Assembly: GCA_002335385.1 (NCBI GenBank) | Contig: DCVK01000021.1 | Location: 143,198 to 207,197 of the forward strand | DNA length: 64,000 nt | Source: Candidatus Aminicenantes bacterium UBA2190 | GTDB lineage: Bacteria > Acidobacteriota > Aminicenantia > UBA2199 | Direction of reading: 5' to 3' | In this document: positions 8,049-16,321 of the stretch, in pieces | How the letters are laid out: the number at the start of each line of letters is the position of its first letter | Numbering within the stretch: the first letter of the stretch is position 1 | The notes under the pieces: generated by a model | Told to the model about the DNA's origin: nothing | Databases searched by the model: none | What the model saw: the letters and a program-made list of their open reading frames with translations, nothing else | Position numbers and translations under genes: made by a program

Positions 8049-9152
8049 ATGGCCAAGAAGGACTATTATCAAGTACTGGGCGTCGCCCGCGGCGCCGGCG
8101 CCGAGGAGATCAAGAAGGCCTACCGCAAGCTGGCCCTGCAGCACCACCCCGACCGCAACGGCAACAACCCCGAGGCCGAGGAAAAGTTCAAGGAAGCCTC
8201 CGAAGCCTATTCGGTCCTGGGCAACAGCGAGAAAAGGCAAATCTACGACCAGTACGGCGCCGAAGGCCTGCGCGCCGGCGGCGGTTCCGATTTCGGCTTC
8301 TTCGCCGATTCCATCTTCTCCGATTTCGGCGATATCCTCGGCGACATGTTCGGCTTCGGCGGCTCAGTCTCCGGCAGCCGGCAGCGCCGGGGCCCGCGCA
8401 AGGGGAGCGACCTGGGGCTGGAGGTGGCGCTGACCCTGGAGGAGTCCTTTCTCGGCGTCGAGAAGGAGATCGAGGTGGAGAGCGAACGCAATTGCGACGC
8501 CTGCGACGGCTCGGGTAGCGAGGCGGGACATGATCCCGAGACCTGCCGCAAGTGCGGCGGCGGCGGCAGCGTCCGCGTCAGCCAGGGTTTCTTCTCCATG
8601 GCCACCACCTGTTCCAGCTGCCGGGGCAGCGGCAAGGTCGTGACCCATCCCTGCCGCAAGTGCCACGGCCACGGGCGGCGGCGCGAGAGCAAGAAGATCA
8701 AGGTCACCTTCCCGGCCGGGATCGACGAGGGCAACCGCCTGCGCGTCACCGGCGAGGGCGAGGGCGGCCGTCAGGGAGGCTCTCCCGGCGACCTGTACGT
8801 CATGGTGCGCATCAAGCCCGACAAGCGCTTCCAGCGCCACGGGCAGGACCTGATGCTGGCGCTGCCCATCAGCTTTTCCCAGGCGGCGCTCGGCGACCAG
8901 GTCGCCATCCAGACTTTCGAGGGCACGGAGAAGATCAAGATCCCGCCGGCGACCCAGAACGGCCAGATCCTGAAGATCAAGAACAAGGGGTTCCACCCGG
9001 TCAATCGCTGGAACCGCGGCGACCTGCTGGTGCAGGTTCAGGTGCAGACGCCCCGCCAGCTTACCCGCCAGGAAACCGAGCTGTTCAAAAAACTGCGCGA
9101 GATCGAAGTCGGGAAAGGGCAGGCCCTGCTCGAGAACGACCTGGTCAATTGA
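8049..9152 (+). CDS. dnaJ: Co-chaperone DnaJ (type I Hsp40)
   Basis: A 367-aa complete type I DnaJ. The J domain (1-70) carries the HPD motif in LALQHHPDRNG. It is followed by a Gly/Phe-rich linker (about 75-110) and four CxxCxGxG-type zinc repeats near residues 150-215: CDACDGSG, CRKCGGGG, CSSCRGSG and CRKCHGHG. The third position of two repeats departs slightly from consensus. The C-terminal client-binding domain is full length. No ribosome site is visible before ATG 8049, so translation is probably coupled to dnaK. The stop overlaps the rsmE start. Confidence 0.97.
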   Translation: MAKKDYYQVLGVARGAGAEEIKKAYRKLALQHHPDRNGNNPEAEEKFKEASEAYSVLGNSEKRQIYDQYGAEGLRAGGGSDFGFFADSIFSDFGDILGDMFGFGGSVSGSRQRRGPRKGSDLGLEVALTLEESFLGVEKEIEVESERNCDACDGSGSEAGHDPETCRKCGGGGSVRVSQGFFSMATTCSSCRGSGKVVTHPCRKCHGHGRRRESKKIKVTFPAGIDEGNRLRVTGEGEGGRQGGSPGDLYVMVRIKPDKRFQRHGQDLMLALPISFSQAALGDQVAIQTFEGTEKIKIPPATQNGQILKIKNKGFHPVNRWNRGDLLVQVQVQTPRQLTRQETELFKKLREIEVGKGQALLENDLVN

Positions 9153-9847
9153 TGGCGGAACGGCGCTTTTTTTCCCCTCACGAGACCGTCCAGGGCCAGG
9201 TCTGCATCGACGGCGACGAGTTCCATCATATCGTCCATGTCATGCGCTGCCGCGCGGGCGACGAGCTGGAGATCGTCAACGGGCGCGGGCGCCTGGCGCG
9301 CGGCCGCATCGCCGTTGTCACGGGCCGCGCGCTGCGCGTCGATATCCAGCATGCCGAGGAGTTTCCCCGTCCGGCGCCGCGGGTATTCATCGCCCCGTCG
9401 CTGACCAAGGGGCATGCCATGAACTGGCTGATCGAGAAGCTGTGCGAGATGGGGGTCGATGAAGTGCGGCCGCTGCTGTGCCAGCGCACCGATGTCGCCT
9501 GGAGCCCGTCGCAGCTGCGGCGCTGGGAAAAGATGGCCTCCCAGGCCCTGAAAGTCAACCGCCGCTACTGGCTGACGCGCATCCTGCCGCCCGTCTCCCC
9601 GGCGGCTCTCATCGCTGACTGCGCGGGGCTGCCGGCGAAGATACTGCTCGACATCGCCGGCACGCACCGGCTGGAGCGCCCCGCCGCCTATCCGGTCCTG
9701 GCCGCCGTCGGTCCGCCCGGCGACTTCAGCGAAGCCGAGAAGGAATTGTTCCTTGCCGGCGGTTTCCTGCCGGTCCTGGTCAACGATGCCATACTGAAGA
9801 CCGAGACCGCGGCGCTCGCGGTCGCCGCCATCTTGAAAAATGATTGA
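9152..9847 (+). CDS. rsmE: 16S rRNA m3U1498 methyltransferase RsmE
   Basis: A 231-aa SPOUT-class SAM methyltransferase for U1498 of 16S rRNA. An N-terminal PUA-like domain (about 1-70, with EFHHIVHVMRCRAGDEL) precedes the trefoil-knot domain with GPPGDFSEAEKEL near 187 and the hallmark LVNDAILKTETAALA near 208. ATG 9152 overlaps the dnaJ stop by 1 nt. RsmE genes follow dnaJ in several phyla, often with prmA between; prmA is absent here. The last 8 nt overlap the kinase gene. Confidence 0.93.
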   Translation: MAERRFFSPHETVQGQVCIDGDEFHHIVHVMRCRAGDELEIVNGRGRLARGRIAVVTGRALRVDIQHAEEFPRPAPRVFIAPSLTKGHAMNWLIEKLCEMGVDEVRPLLCQRTDVAWSPSQLRRWEKMASQALKVNRRYWLTRILPPVSPAALIADCAGLPAKILLDIAGTHRLERPAAYPVLAAVGPPGDFSEAEKELFLAGGFLPVLVNDAILKTETAALAVAAILKND

Positions 9848-10784
9848 GCTGAAGGGGCAGATCGGCAAATACCGGATCCTAAGAAAGCTGGGCAGCGGCG
9901 GCTTCGGCACCGTCTACCTGGCCGAGGACACCATCCTCAAGTGCCAGCGGGCGCTGAAGATCCCCCATCGCACCAGCGCCCAGGCCGACAAGATGCTGCA
10001 GGAGTCGGTGCTGCAGACAAGGCTCCTCGACCACCCGCACATCGTCAAGCTGCTGACCGTCGATATCATCGACAACATCCTGATCATGGTCATGGAATAC
10101 ATCGAAGGCACCGACCTGGAGAAGATCCTGGACCAGTCCAGCTCCCTGCAGATCAAGTCGGCGCTGAAGTACTTCAAGCAGATCCTCTCGGCGCTGGCCT
10201 TTGCCCACCAGAAATCGGTGATCCACCGCGACATCCGCCCCTCCAATATCCTGATCAACCTGGACGACGACGTCAAGATCGCCGATTTCGGCACGTCGAC
10301 GCTGCTGCAGGAAAAGCAGTTTGCCACCACCAAGATCGGTTCGCCGCCCTACATGGCCCCGGAGCAGTTCGAGGGCAAGGCTGTCTTCGCTTCGGACATC
10401 TATTCGGCGGGCAGCCTTTTCTACGAGATGGCGACGGGTTTCCCGCCCATCGTCCTGGCCAATCCCATGGAGATATACAAACGGGCCAAGGTCGGGCAGT
10501 TCACGCCGCTTTCCCAGAAGAACTCGCTGGTGGCCCCGGAGCTGAACCGGGTGATCATGAAGACCATGGCCCCCGACCTCAAGGATCGCTATGCCCATGC
10601 GCTCGACGTGCTGAACGACCTGGAGCACATGTCCGACCGCAACCGGGATTATTCCAGCGAGATGAAGGACATCCAGAAGCGCATCCAGGCGCGCGAGAGC
10701 CGCACCGACTTTGTCTGCTGGAATTGCCGCAAGGCCATGGGCCGGCGCGTCAAGACCTGCCCCTACTGCGGCGAGGAGCAATAG
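9840..10784 (+). CDS. Ser/Thr protein kinase with C-terminal zinc ribbon
   Basis: A 314-aa soluble Hanks-type kinase. The Gly loop is G18-SGGFG-23, ATP lysine K40 (ALKIPH), helix-C glutamate probably E55, and DFG at 149-151. The activation segment ends in GSPPYMAPEQFEG. The catalytic loop reads HRDIRPSN (129-136), so the usual Lys after the catalytic Asp131 is Arg133. After the kinase fold a ribbon with C293, C296, C307 and C310 closes the protein. There is no membrane segment or extracellular sensor. It overlaps rsmE by 8 nt and is the fifth gene of the heat-shock operon, so it should be made with the chaperones. Substrates are unknown. Confidence 0.9.
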   Translation: MIELKGQIGKYRILRKLGSGGFGTVYLAEDTILKCQRALKIPHRTSAQADKMLQESVLQTRLLDHPHIVKLLTVDIIDNILIMVMEYIEGTDLEKILDQSSSLQIKSALKYFKQILSALAFAHQKSVIHRDIRPSNILINLDDDVKIADFGTSTLLQEKQFATTKIGSPPYMAPEQFEGKAVFASDIYSAGSLFYEMATGFPPIVLANPMEIYKRAKVGQFTPLSQKNSLVAPELNRVIMKTMAPDLKDRYAHALDVLNDLEHMSDRNRDYSSEMKDIQKRIQARESRTDFVCWNCRKAMGRRVKTCPYCGEEQ

Positions 10785-10810
10785 CCGCTTTTTCTTCCCG
10801 CTGCGCGCTC

Positions 10811-10839
10811 TTGATTTATCGGATTGTTGCGGGGATAAT
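10811..10839 (+). promoter_or_regulatory. Sigma-70-type promoter for the apgM gene
   Basis: TTGATT (10811-10816) and GATAAT (10834-10839) with a 17-bp spacer. The GAGAGGAG ribosome site at 10843-10850 lies right at the predicted start, so the leader would be very short. Confidence 0.5.
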
Positions 10840-10856
10840 GTGGAGAGGAGCCCCCC

Positions 10857-12149
10857 ATGAAACGAGAAGAATTGTTCAAAAAGATCAGCATCGAGAACGA
10901 CAGAAAAATGCTGCTGCTGGTGCTCGACGGCCTGGGCGGCCTGCCACGCGACGGCCGCACCGAGCTGGAGACGGCCCGCACGCCGAACCTCGACCTGCTG
11001 GCCGCCGAGAGCGAACTCGGGCTCAGCCACCCCATCGCCCCGGGCATCACTCCGGGAAGCGGACCGGCCCATCTGTCGCTCTTCGGCTACGACCCGCTGA
11101 AGTACGAGATCGGCCGCGGCATCCTTGAGGCGCTGGGGGTGGGCATCGAGGTCAACGCCCGCTCCGTCGCCGTGCGCGGCAATTTCGCCACCCTGGAGAA
11201 CGGGCGCATCAGCGACCGCCGCGCCGGCCGCATCCCCACGGAAAAGAACCGCGAGCTCGTCGCCTTCCTGGGCGAACGCATCCAGAAGATCGAGGATGTC
11301 GAGGTCCGGCTCTACTCGGGAGAGGAGCATCGCTTCGTCCTGGTGCTGACCGGCGACGGCCTGGACGACCGGCTGACCGATGCCGATCCCGAAGCCGTCG
11401 GACTGCCGGTCAGGTATGCCGAGGCCAAGGATGACGCGGCCGTCCGGACGGCGCGCATCGTCAACCGGTTCATCGACCGCCTGGGCGCAGAACTGGCCGG
11501 TCAGCTCCCGGCCAATACCTGCCTGCTGCGCGGCTTCGCCAGGTATCCGGTCATCCCGTCCATGAACGACCTGTTCAGGCTGAAGGCGGCGGCCATCGCC
11601 GTCTATCCGATGTACAAGGGGCTGGCCCGGCTGGTGGGCATGGACGTGCTCGCGACCGGCCGTTCCATCCAGGACCAGGTGGCGACGCTCCAGCAGCAGT
11701 ACGCCGACTACGATTTCTTTTTCGTGCACGTCAAAAAGACCGACTCCTGGGGCGAGGACGGCGACTTCGCCCGCAAGGTCGAGGTGATCGAGGAGTTCGA
11801 CCGCTGGCTTCCCGCGATCCTCGAGCTCACCCCCGACGTCCTGGTCGTCACCGGCGACCACTCCACCCCGGCCCTGATGAAGGGCCACTCCTGGCATCCC
11901 AGCCCGGTGCTGCTCAAGTCGCCTTTCCAGCGGCGGATGCCCGCCCGCGCCGAAATGGTGGATGCTTTCGCCTGCGGCACGCCCGACGGCGCGGACGGAC
12001 AGGCTTGCGGCAAGGTCACCGTGAATGCGCTGGCGGACAAGTTCGGCGAAACGGCCTGCGCCCGGGGCGTCCTGGGCAACTTCAACGCCATGGACGTTCT
12101 GCCGCTGATGATGGCCAACGCCCTGAAATTCAAGAAATTCGGAGCCTGA
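10857..12149 (+). CDS. apgM: Cofactor-independent phosphoglycerate mutase, archaeal type
   Basis: A 430-aa member of the alkaline-phosphatase superfamily that interconverts 3- and 2-phosphoglycerate in glycolysis and gluconeogenesis. The metal-binding start is LLLVLDGLGGLPRDG near residue 17. Then come AHLSLFGYDPLKYEIGRG (about 70-87) and, near the C-terminus, FVHVKKTDSWGEDGD and VVTGDHSTPALMKGHSWHP with the clustered Asp/His metal ligands. Length and motif order match ApgM rather than the 510-aa bacterial GpmI. It has its own promoter and a GAGAGGAG ribosome site. The MBL-hydrolase gene follows 4 nt after the stop. Confidence 0.92.
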   Translation: MKREELFKKISIENDRKMLLLVLDGLGGLPRDGRTELETARTPNLDLLAAESELGLSHPIAPGITPGSGPAHLSLFGYDPLKYEIGRGILEALGVGIEVNARSVAVRGNFATLENGRISDRRAGRIPTEKNRELVAFLGERIQKIEDVEVRLYSGEEHRFVLVLTGDGLDDRLTDADPEAVGLPVRYAEAKDDAAVRTARIVNRFIDRLGAELAGQLPANTCLLRGFARYPVIPSMNDLFRLKAAAIAVYPMYKGLARLVGMDVLATGRSIQDQVATLQQQYADYDFFFVHVKKTDSWGEDGDFARKVEVIEEFDRWLPAILELTPDVLVVTGDHSTPALMKGHSWHPSPVLLKSPFQRRMPARAEMVDAFACGTPDGADGQACGKVTVNALADKFGETACARGVLGNFNAMDVLPLMMANALKFKKFGA

Positions 12150-12153
12150 CGCC

Positions 12154-12768
12154 ATGCCCTACCTGAGCCTTGATGTCGGCGCACTGGAGACCAACTGCTA
12201 CCTGTTCTACGATGAGGCCGGCCGGGATTGCCTGGTCATCGATCCCGGCGCCGAGGCGGACAGGATCATGGCGCTGATCGATCAGAACAAACTCCTGCCG
12301 CGGGCGATCGTCCTGACCCACGGCCATCCCGACCATGCCGGCGCCGTTGCGTCCCTGATGGCCCGTTACCGCATCCCGCTCTGGCTGCACGCCGCCGATG
12401 AGGAGGCGATGCGTTCCGCGGCCGGTCTCGGCCTGGCCGCCATGTTCGGCGTCGGACCGCTCCCCGCTGTGGAGCGCCTGCTGCGGGACGGCGACACCCT
12501 GGTCTGTGGGAGACTGGAGCTGAAGGTCATCCACAGCCCGGGCCATTCCCCCGGGTCCGTCCTGCTTCATGGACAGGGGCTGCTTTTTTCCGGCGACACG
12601 CTTTTCCGCGGCGATGTGGGGCGCAGCGATCTTCCCGGCGGCGACGAGGAGGAACTGCGGCGTTCCCTGGCCATGATCAGGGAACTGCCGCCGGAAACGA
12701 TCGTTTTGCCAGGCCATGGCCCGGCCAGCGTCCTGGAGCTGGAACTGAAGGACAACCCCTACCTGTGA
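12154..12768 (+). CDS. MBL-fold metallo-hydrolase (glyoxalase II-like)
   Basis: A 204-aa single-domain metallo-beta-lactamase-fold hydrolase. The zinc signature HxHxDH is HGHPDH near residue 52. Later ligands are HSPGHSPGSV (about 128) and SGDTLFRGDVGRSDLPGGD, and the final His is in VLPGHGPAS. This pattern is typical of the short YcbL/glyoxalase-II-like group, often annotated as hydroxyacylglutathione hydrolase. The substrate cannot be assigned. It is co-transcribed with apgM (4-nt gap) and overlaps the recombinase start (GTGA). Confidence 0.9.
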   Translation: MPYLSLDVGALETNCYLFYDEAGRDCLVIDPGAEADRIMALIDQNKLLPRAIVLTHGHPDHAGAVASLMARYRIPLWLHAADEEAMRSAAGLGLAAMFGVGPLPAVERLLRDGDTLVCGRLELKVIHSPGHSPGSVLLHGQGLLFSGDTLFRGDVGRSDLPGGDEEELRRSLAMIRELPPETIVLPGHGPASVLELELKDNPYL

Positions 12769-13691
12769 ACATGGCCGGCCCGTCTTCCCCGCGATCGCCA
12801 CTTGAGCAGTTCCTGCAGTACGCCGAGTTCGAAAAAGGGTTCGCGACCAACACCATCCTTTCCTATCGCCGCCAGCTTGAGAAGTTCTTCGCCTTCCTGA
12901 AGGGGCGGCGGCAGGATTGCCTGCTCCTGGACGAGATGGATATCCTCGATTTCATCCGTAGCGCGGGGGGCAAGGGCGGCAGCGCCTCCTCGCAGGCCCA
13001 CCTGATCTCGGTGCTGAAGAGCTTCTACCGCTTCCTGCTGCACGACGACCTGATCGCAGCGAGCCCGGTGGCCGCCGTCGCCCTGCCCAAAAAATGGGCC
13101 CGGCTGCCAAAGTACCTGTCGCTGGAGGAGGTGACGCGCCTGCTGGAGTCGCCCGACGCCGCCACGGTCCTCGGTTGCCGGGACAAGGCCGTCCTGGAGC
13201 TGATGTATGCCACCGGCCTGCGCGTATCCGAGGTGGCCCATCTGAAAGCGGCCGATGTCTACCTCGGCGAAGGTTTTCTGCGCGTGCGCGGCAAGGGCGG
13301 GAAGGAACGGGTCGTGCCTTTCAGCGATGTTTCCCGCGATTGCCTGAAGGCCTACCTCGACTCCAGCCGGCCCGCCCTGGCCGGCGCCGGCGATCCTGGA
13401 ACGCTTTTCGTCAATTACGGCGGCGGGGCGTTCAGCCGCCAGGGCCTGTGGAAGATGATCAAGGGCTACGGGGAAAAGGTCGGCCTCGCCGCCCGTCTGA
13501 CCCCGCACGTGCTGCGCCACTCGTTCGCCACCCACCTGGTGGAAAAGGGGGCCGACCTGCGCTCGGTGCAGATGCTGCTCGGCCACTCGTCGATCACCAC
13601 CACCGAGATCTACACCCACCTGGCCAAGGACCAGTTGAAGCGTATCTACGACCAGTTCCATCCGCGCGGGAAAAAAGGCAAGGGGGAGTAG
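12765..13691 (+). CDS. Tyrosine recombinase XerC/XerD family
   Basis: A 308-aa integrase/recombinase. The N-terminal SAM-like core-binding domain spans about 12-100. The catalytic domain has Arg in ATGLRVSEVAHL (about 151), Lys in RGKGGKERVVP, the HxxR box PHVLRHSFATHL, LLGHSS, and the nucleophile Tyr in TTTEIYTHL. All catalytic residues are present. The length fits chromosomal XerC/D, which resolves chromosome dimers at dif; no dif-like site was identified. GTG 12765 overlaps the upstream stop; ATG 12771 is an equally possible start. It lies last in an apgM-MBL-xer unit, not beside phage genes. Confidence 0.9.
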   Translation: MNMAGPSSPRSPLEQFLQYAEFEKGFATNTILSYRRQLEKFFAFLKGRRQDCLLLDEMDILDFIRSAGGKGGSASSQAHLISVLKSFYRFLLHDDLIAASPVAAVALPKKWARLPKYLSLEEVTRLLESPDAATVLGCRDKAVLELMYATGLRVSEVAHLKAADVYLGEGFLRVRGKGGKERVVPFSDVSRDCLKAYLDSSRPALAGAGDPGTLFVNYGGGAFSRQGLWKMIKGYGEKVGLAARLTPHVLRHSFATHLVEKGADLRSVQMLLGHSSITTTEIYTHLAKDQLKRIYDQFHPRGKKGKGE

Positions 13692-13715
13692 GGGAAAAGG
13701 GGAGCCGGGCTCCCC
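13691..13715 (-). terminator. Intrinsic terminator for the porin transcript
   Basis: Read on the minus strand, a 7-bp GC stem (GGGGAGC / GCTCCCC, 3-nt loop, 13699-13715) is followed by TTTTCCCC. It lies between convergent genes, 12 bp beyond the porin stop. On the plus strand the same hairpin lacks a T tract, so it favours minus-strand termination. Confidence 0.6.
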
Positions 13716-13726
13716 TGCGGGTAACG

Positions 13727-14746
13727 TCAGAACTTGAAGTACAGCGTGAGATAAGCGTAGATATCGGCCGCGGGCGTTGCGCCGTTCTTCGGCGCGTCAT
13801 AAAAGATATACTTAAGGCTGGGAATGACCTTCACATTGTCGCCGAGGGTCCAGCCGAGGCCGGCCAGCACCACGTTGGCCCTGGCATTGTCGGCCATGGG
13901 GATGTAGTCGATCTTGCTGCCGCTGGGATTGGGGTCGAGCAGGCGGTCGTAGCGGCCGATCAGGTCCAGCTTGGCGCCGACCTTGAGGACGCCGAACAGC
14001 GAGACGAATTTCATGTCGCTGGTGACCCCTGCCGTACTGGAATTGCGTATGCCGAAATTGAGGCCGCTGCGGCCCCAGCCCCCCCTGACGCCGGCGAAGG
14101 CCTGGAAAATGTTGACCGAGCTGTCGTTGCCCATGTTGGTATAATCGGCATACAGCTCAAGGAACAAGGATGGCGTGGGCTGGAAGTTAAGGCGGCCGTA
14201 GACCGCCTTGCCGCGGTTGGTCTCGGACTTGATGCCGGCGCCATTGCCGAAGACGACCGTGTAGGTGAGCTTGTTCTTGGCATCCAGCGCCCCCTTCAGC
14301 CCCACGCCGAACTCGCGGGAATTGCCGAACTTGAAAAGGTCGATGGGCGTCTTCTCCATGGGCCGGTAGCCCCAGAACTCTTCGATGGTGTCGTACAGGG
14401 GGGTGCCGATCAGTCCCAGCAGCAGCGTCTGCCTGCCGAGCCTGGCGGTGAGATAGGCGTCCTTGACGAAGGGGACCAGGGTCGACGATGTCTTGAAGTC
14501 GCCCGGGCTGTTCATCTCCAGGCGGAAGCGCATGGCGAATTTGTCGCTCAGGGCATTGTCATAGGTGAAGTAGACGCGCCGCAGCCAGAAGCCGTTGTTG
14601 CTTTCGACGGTCTCGTCGTGATGGGCGACCGCAAAGTAGTAATCGCCGAACACCAGGCCGGAAAACTTGCCCTCGCCCTTCAGCAGGGAGGCGGGCACGA
14701 GCAGCAGGCACAGGGCCAGCACCGCGAAGAGGTTTTTGCTTTTCAT
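13727..14746 (-). CDS. Outer-membrane porin (phosphate-selective porin O/P-like)
   Basis: A 339-aa protein with a signal peptide (MKSKNLFAVLALCLLLVPAS, cleavage near 20-24) followed by amphipathic beta strands with alternating aromatic residues. It ends in LTLYFKF with a C-terminal Phe, the usual outer-membrane insertion signal. Segments such as FWLRRVYFTYDNALSDKFAMRF resemble the porin O/P and short-chain-amide porin families. A GAGGAG ribosome site precedes ATG. It lies 27 bp downstream of a phosphate-binding-type protein gene in the same transcript, so it may admit phosphate or another anion. Specificity is inferred from this pairing only. Confidence 0.8.
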   Translation of the reverse strand: MKSKNLFAVLALCLLLVPASLLKGEGKFSGLVFGDYYFAVAHHDETVESNNGFWLRRVYFTYDNALSDKFAMRFRLEMNSPGDFKTSSTLVPFVKDAYLTARLGRQTLLLGLIGTPLYDTIEEFWGYRPMEKTPIDLFKFGNSREFGVGLKGALDAKNKLTYTVVFGNGAGIKSETNRGKAVYGRLNFQPTPSLFLELYADYTNMGNDSSVNIFQAFAGVRGGWGRSGLNFGIRNSSTAGVTSDMKFVSLFGVLKVGAKLDLIGRYDRLLDPNPSGSKIDYIPMADNARANVVLAGLGWTLGDNVKVIPSLKYIFYDAPKNGATPAADIYAYLTLYFKF

Positions 14747-14773
14747 GTCTTGCTCCTCGATCGTCCGCTGGCG

Positions 14774-15736
14774 CTACTGGCCGATCCGGGCCAGGGCCTG
14801 GGTGACCTTGCCGGCGGCCAGGCCGATGTATCCGGCTTCCGGCACGAACTTTTGCCCCTCCTTGAGGATCCAGCGCAGGAAGGCCTTGACCAGCGGTTTC
14901 TTGGGCTGGCCCTTGCAGACGAGGTACAGGTCGCGGGCCGGCGGGCTGGGATACTTGTCCCCGGCGATGGCCCTGGTGATCGCATCGCGGTTGCCGTAAA
15001 AGCTCTCGTCCGCATCGATCTTGCCGTTGCCGTTCAGGTCGATGGGCAGGATCGCCGTCCCGGCCATGGGCTTGAGCGAGGTGGCGTCATAGGCGTAGTT
15101 GATGTTGTTGAAGCCGATGCCCAGGGCGTCCTTGCGCACGGCTTCGTTCAGTCCCGGGTCGCCGAAGACGCCAATGCCCAGGAGGTCCTCCTGTTTTTTC
15201 CCCATGAAGGCGGCCCAGGTCTCGGCCGCGCCGCAGGAATCCGAGCGGGTATAAACATTGACCTGCACGCTGCCCGTGCCGCCGAGCAGCGCGTTCCAAG
15301 TCGGCGTCTCCTCCTGGAGCCAGATGCGCGCGAAGTCGGATTTCTTGACCCCTTTTTTCATGATCTCCTTGAGCAGCGGGTTGGCCTGGTTGATGACCGG
15401 GATCACGGCGTCCTTGGTGACCGGAACGAACCAGGCCCCTTTCTGCACCTCGGCCGGGTAGATCTCCCGCGATACCATGCCGATGTCGACCATGTCGGAC
15501 AGCGCGTCGGCGATGCCCTTGCCGGCTCCCCCCGCCGAGATGTCGAAGCGCACGTCGGGGTGGAGCTTGCGGAATTCCTCGGACCATTTCATGACCATGG
15601 GGTAGAGCGCCCAGGCGCCGGAGATGGTGATCGTTCCCTGCAGTTTCGGGGCAACGGTCTTCTGAGCCGAGAGGGCGGGAATGAAGACAAGGCCCAGAAG
15701 GGCCAGCGCGGTGAGGATCGTGATCGCTCTTTTCAT
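14774..15736 (-). CDS. PstS-like phosphate ABC-transporter substrate-binding protein
   Basis: A 320-aa periplasmic binding protein. The signal peptide MKRAITILTALALLG runs to LSA (residues 22-24). The mature domain opens with TITISGAWALYPMVMKWSEEF, then DISAGGAGKGIADAL, matching the ligand loops of PstS-type proteins. The start at 15736 was chosen for its TGGAGG ribosome site and signal peptide; upstream in-frame codons overlap the promoter. An EF-hand-like loop, DLNGNGKIDADE, interrupts the C-terminal half. No pstCAB genes follow; a porin gene does. It is probably induced by phosphate limitation, but no Pho box was identified. Confidence 0.85.
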   Translation of the reverse strand: MKRAITILTALALLGLVFIPALSAQKTVAPKLQGTITISGAWALYPMVMKWSEEFRKLHPDVRFDISAGGAGKGIADALSDMVDIGMVSREIYPAEVQKGAWFVPVTKDAVIPVINQANPLLKEIMKKGVKKSDFARIWLQEETPTWNALLGGTGSVQVNVYTRSDSCGAAETWAAFMGKKQEDLLGIGVFGDPGLNEAVRKDALGIGFNNINYAYDATSLKPMAGTAILPIDLNGNGKIDADESFYGNRDAITRAIAGDKYPSPPARDLYLVCKGQPKKPLVKAFLRWILKEGQKFVPEAGYIGLAAGKVTQALARIGQ

Positions 15737-15795
15737 CGGAAATGCCTCCAGTGTGTTGATTTGCCTGCCCATAAATGGGCTACAAGCATAGTACA

Positions 15796-15823
15796 ATTAT
15801 AATACAATTAATTCGTTTGTCAA
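15796..15823 (-). promoter_or_regulatory. Perfect-consensus promoter for pstS-like and porin genes
   Basis: On the minus strand TTGACA (15818-15823) and TATAAT (15796-15801) are separated by 16 bp. Both hexamers are perfect. The predicted start near 15789 gives a leader of about 53 nt. A promoter this strong without a visible activator site suggests constitutive or repressor-limited expression. Confidence 0.75.
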
Positions 15824-15868
15824 TACCTGGGCCGAAAATCGTCAACGGTCTGACAGCAGAAGCCGCGA

Positions 15869-15897
15869 TTGTATTTCCTGGCGATTTGATCTACAAT
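15869..15897 (+). promoter_or_regulatory. Sigma-70-type promoter for the ndk operon
   Basis: TTGTAT (15869-15874) and TACAAT (15892-15897) with a 17-bp spacer, divergent from the pstS-like promoter. The predicted start near 15904 leaves about 10 nt before the ATG, including GCGAGGTG. Confidence 0.45.
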
Positions 15898-15913
15898 GGC
15901 GGCGAGGTGATTC

Positions 15914-16321
15914 ATGGAGCAAACCCTGGCCATCATCAAGCCCGACGCTGTCCAGCGCCAGCTGGTCGGGGTGATCATCTCCGAGATCGAAATGAACCGC
16001 TTCGCCATCGGCGCCATCCGCGTCCTGCGCCTGTCCGCCGACCAGGCCGCCCGCTTCTACCGGGAGCACCAGGGGAAGCCTTTCTACGAGAGTCTCGTGG
16101 CCTACATGTCTTCGGGGCAGCTTTTTTCGTTGGTTTTGGAAAGGGATCAGGCCGTCGACGAATGGCGGCGGCTGATGGGGCCGACCGATCCCGCCAAGGC
16201 GGGGCCGCTCACCCTGCGCCGGCGCTTTGCCATCGACATGCAGCGCAACAGCGTCCACGGGGCCGACTCGCCGGCGACAGCGGCCCGGGAGATCGACTTT
16301 TTCTTTGGAGAGGGGGCATGA
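15914..16321 (+). CDS. ndk: Nucleoside diphosphate kinase
   Basis: A 135-aa enzyme that transfers the gamma phosphate from ATP to NDPs through a phospho-histidine. It has the N-terminal ATLAIIKPDAV-type start (TLAIIKPDAVQRQLVG) and the active-site signature NSVHGADSPATA with the catalytic His near 115. Length matches bacterial Ndk. It heads an operon with the partner-switching genes and purA. The last bases overlap the STAS gene (ATGA). Confidence 0.95.
   Translation: MEQTLAIIKPDAVQRQLVGVIISEIEMNRFAIGAIRVLRLSADQAARFYREHQGKPFYESLVAYMSSGQLFSLVLERDQAVDEWRRLMGPTDPAKAGPLTLRRRFAIDMQRNSVHGADSPATAAREIDFFFGEGA

Noticed and set aside
9879..12155. A 758-codon minus-strand open frame
   Set aside because: It is antisense to the kinase and apgM genes, both with intact motifs, and has the His/Gln/Asp-rich bias of shadow frames.
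12765..13691. Xer recombinase as a phage or integron integrase
   Set aside because: Length and motifs fit chromosomal XerC/D, the gene is in a metabolic operon, and no att sites or phage genes are nearby.
13094..15802. A 902-codon plus-strand open frame
   Set aside because: It runs across the recombinase on the same strand and antisense to the porin and PstS-like genes; composition is typical of a high-GC shadow frame and no domain is visible.
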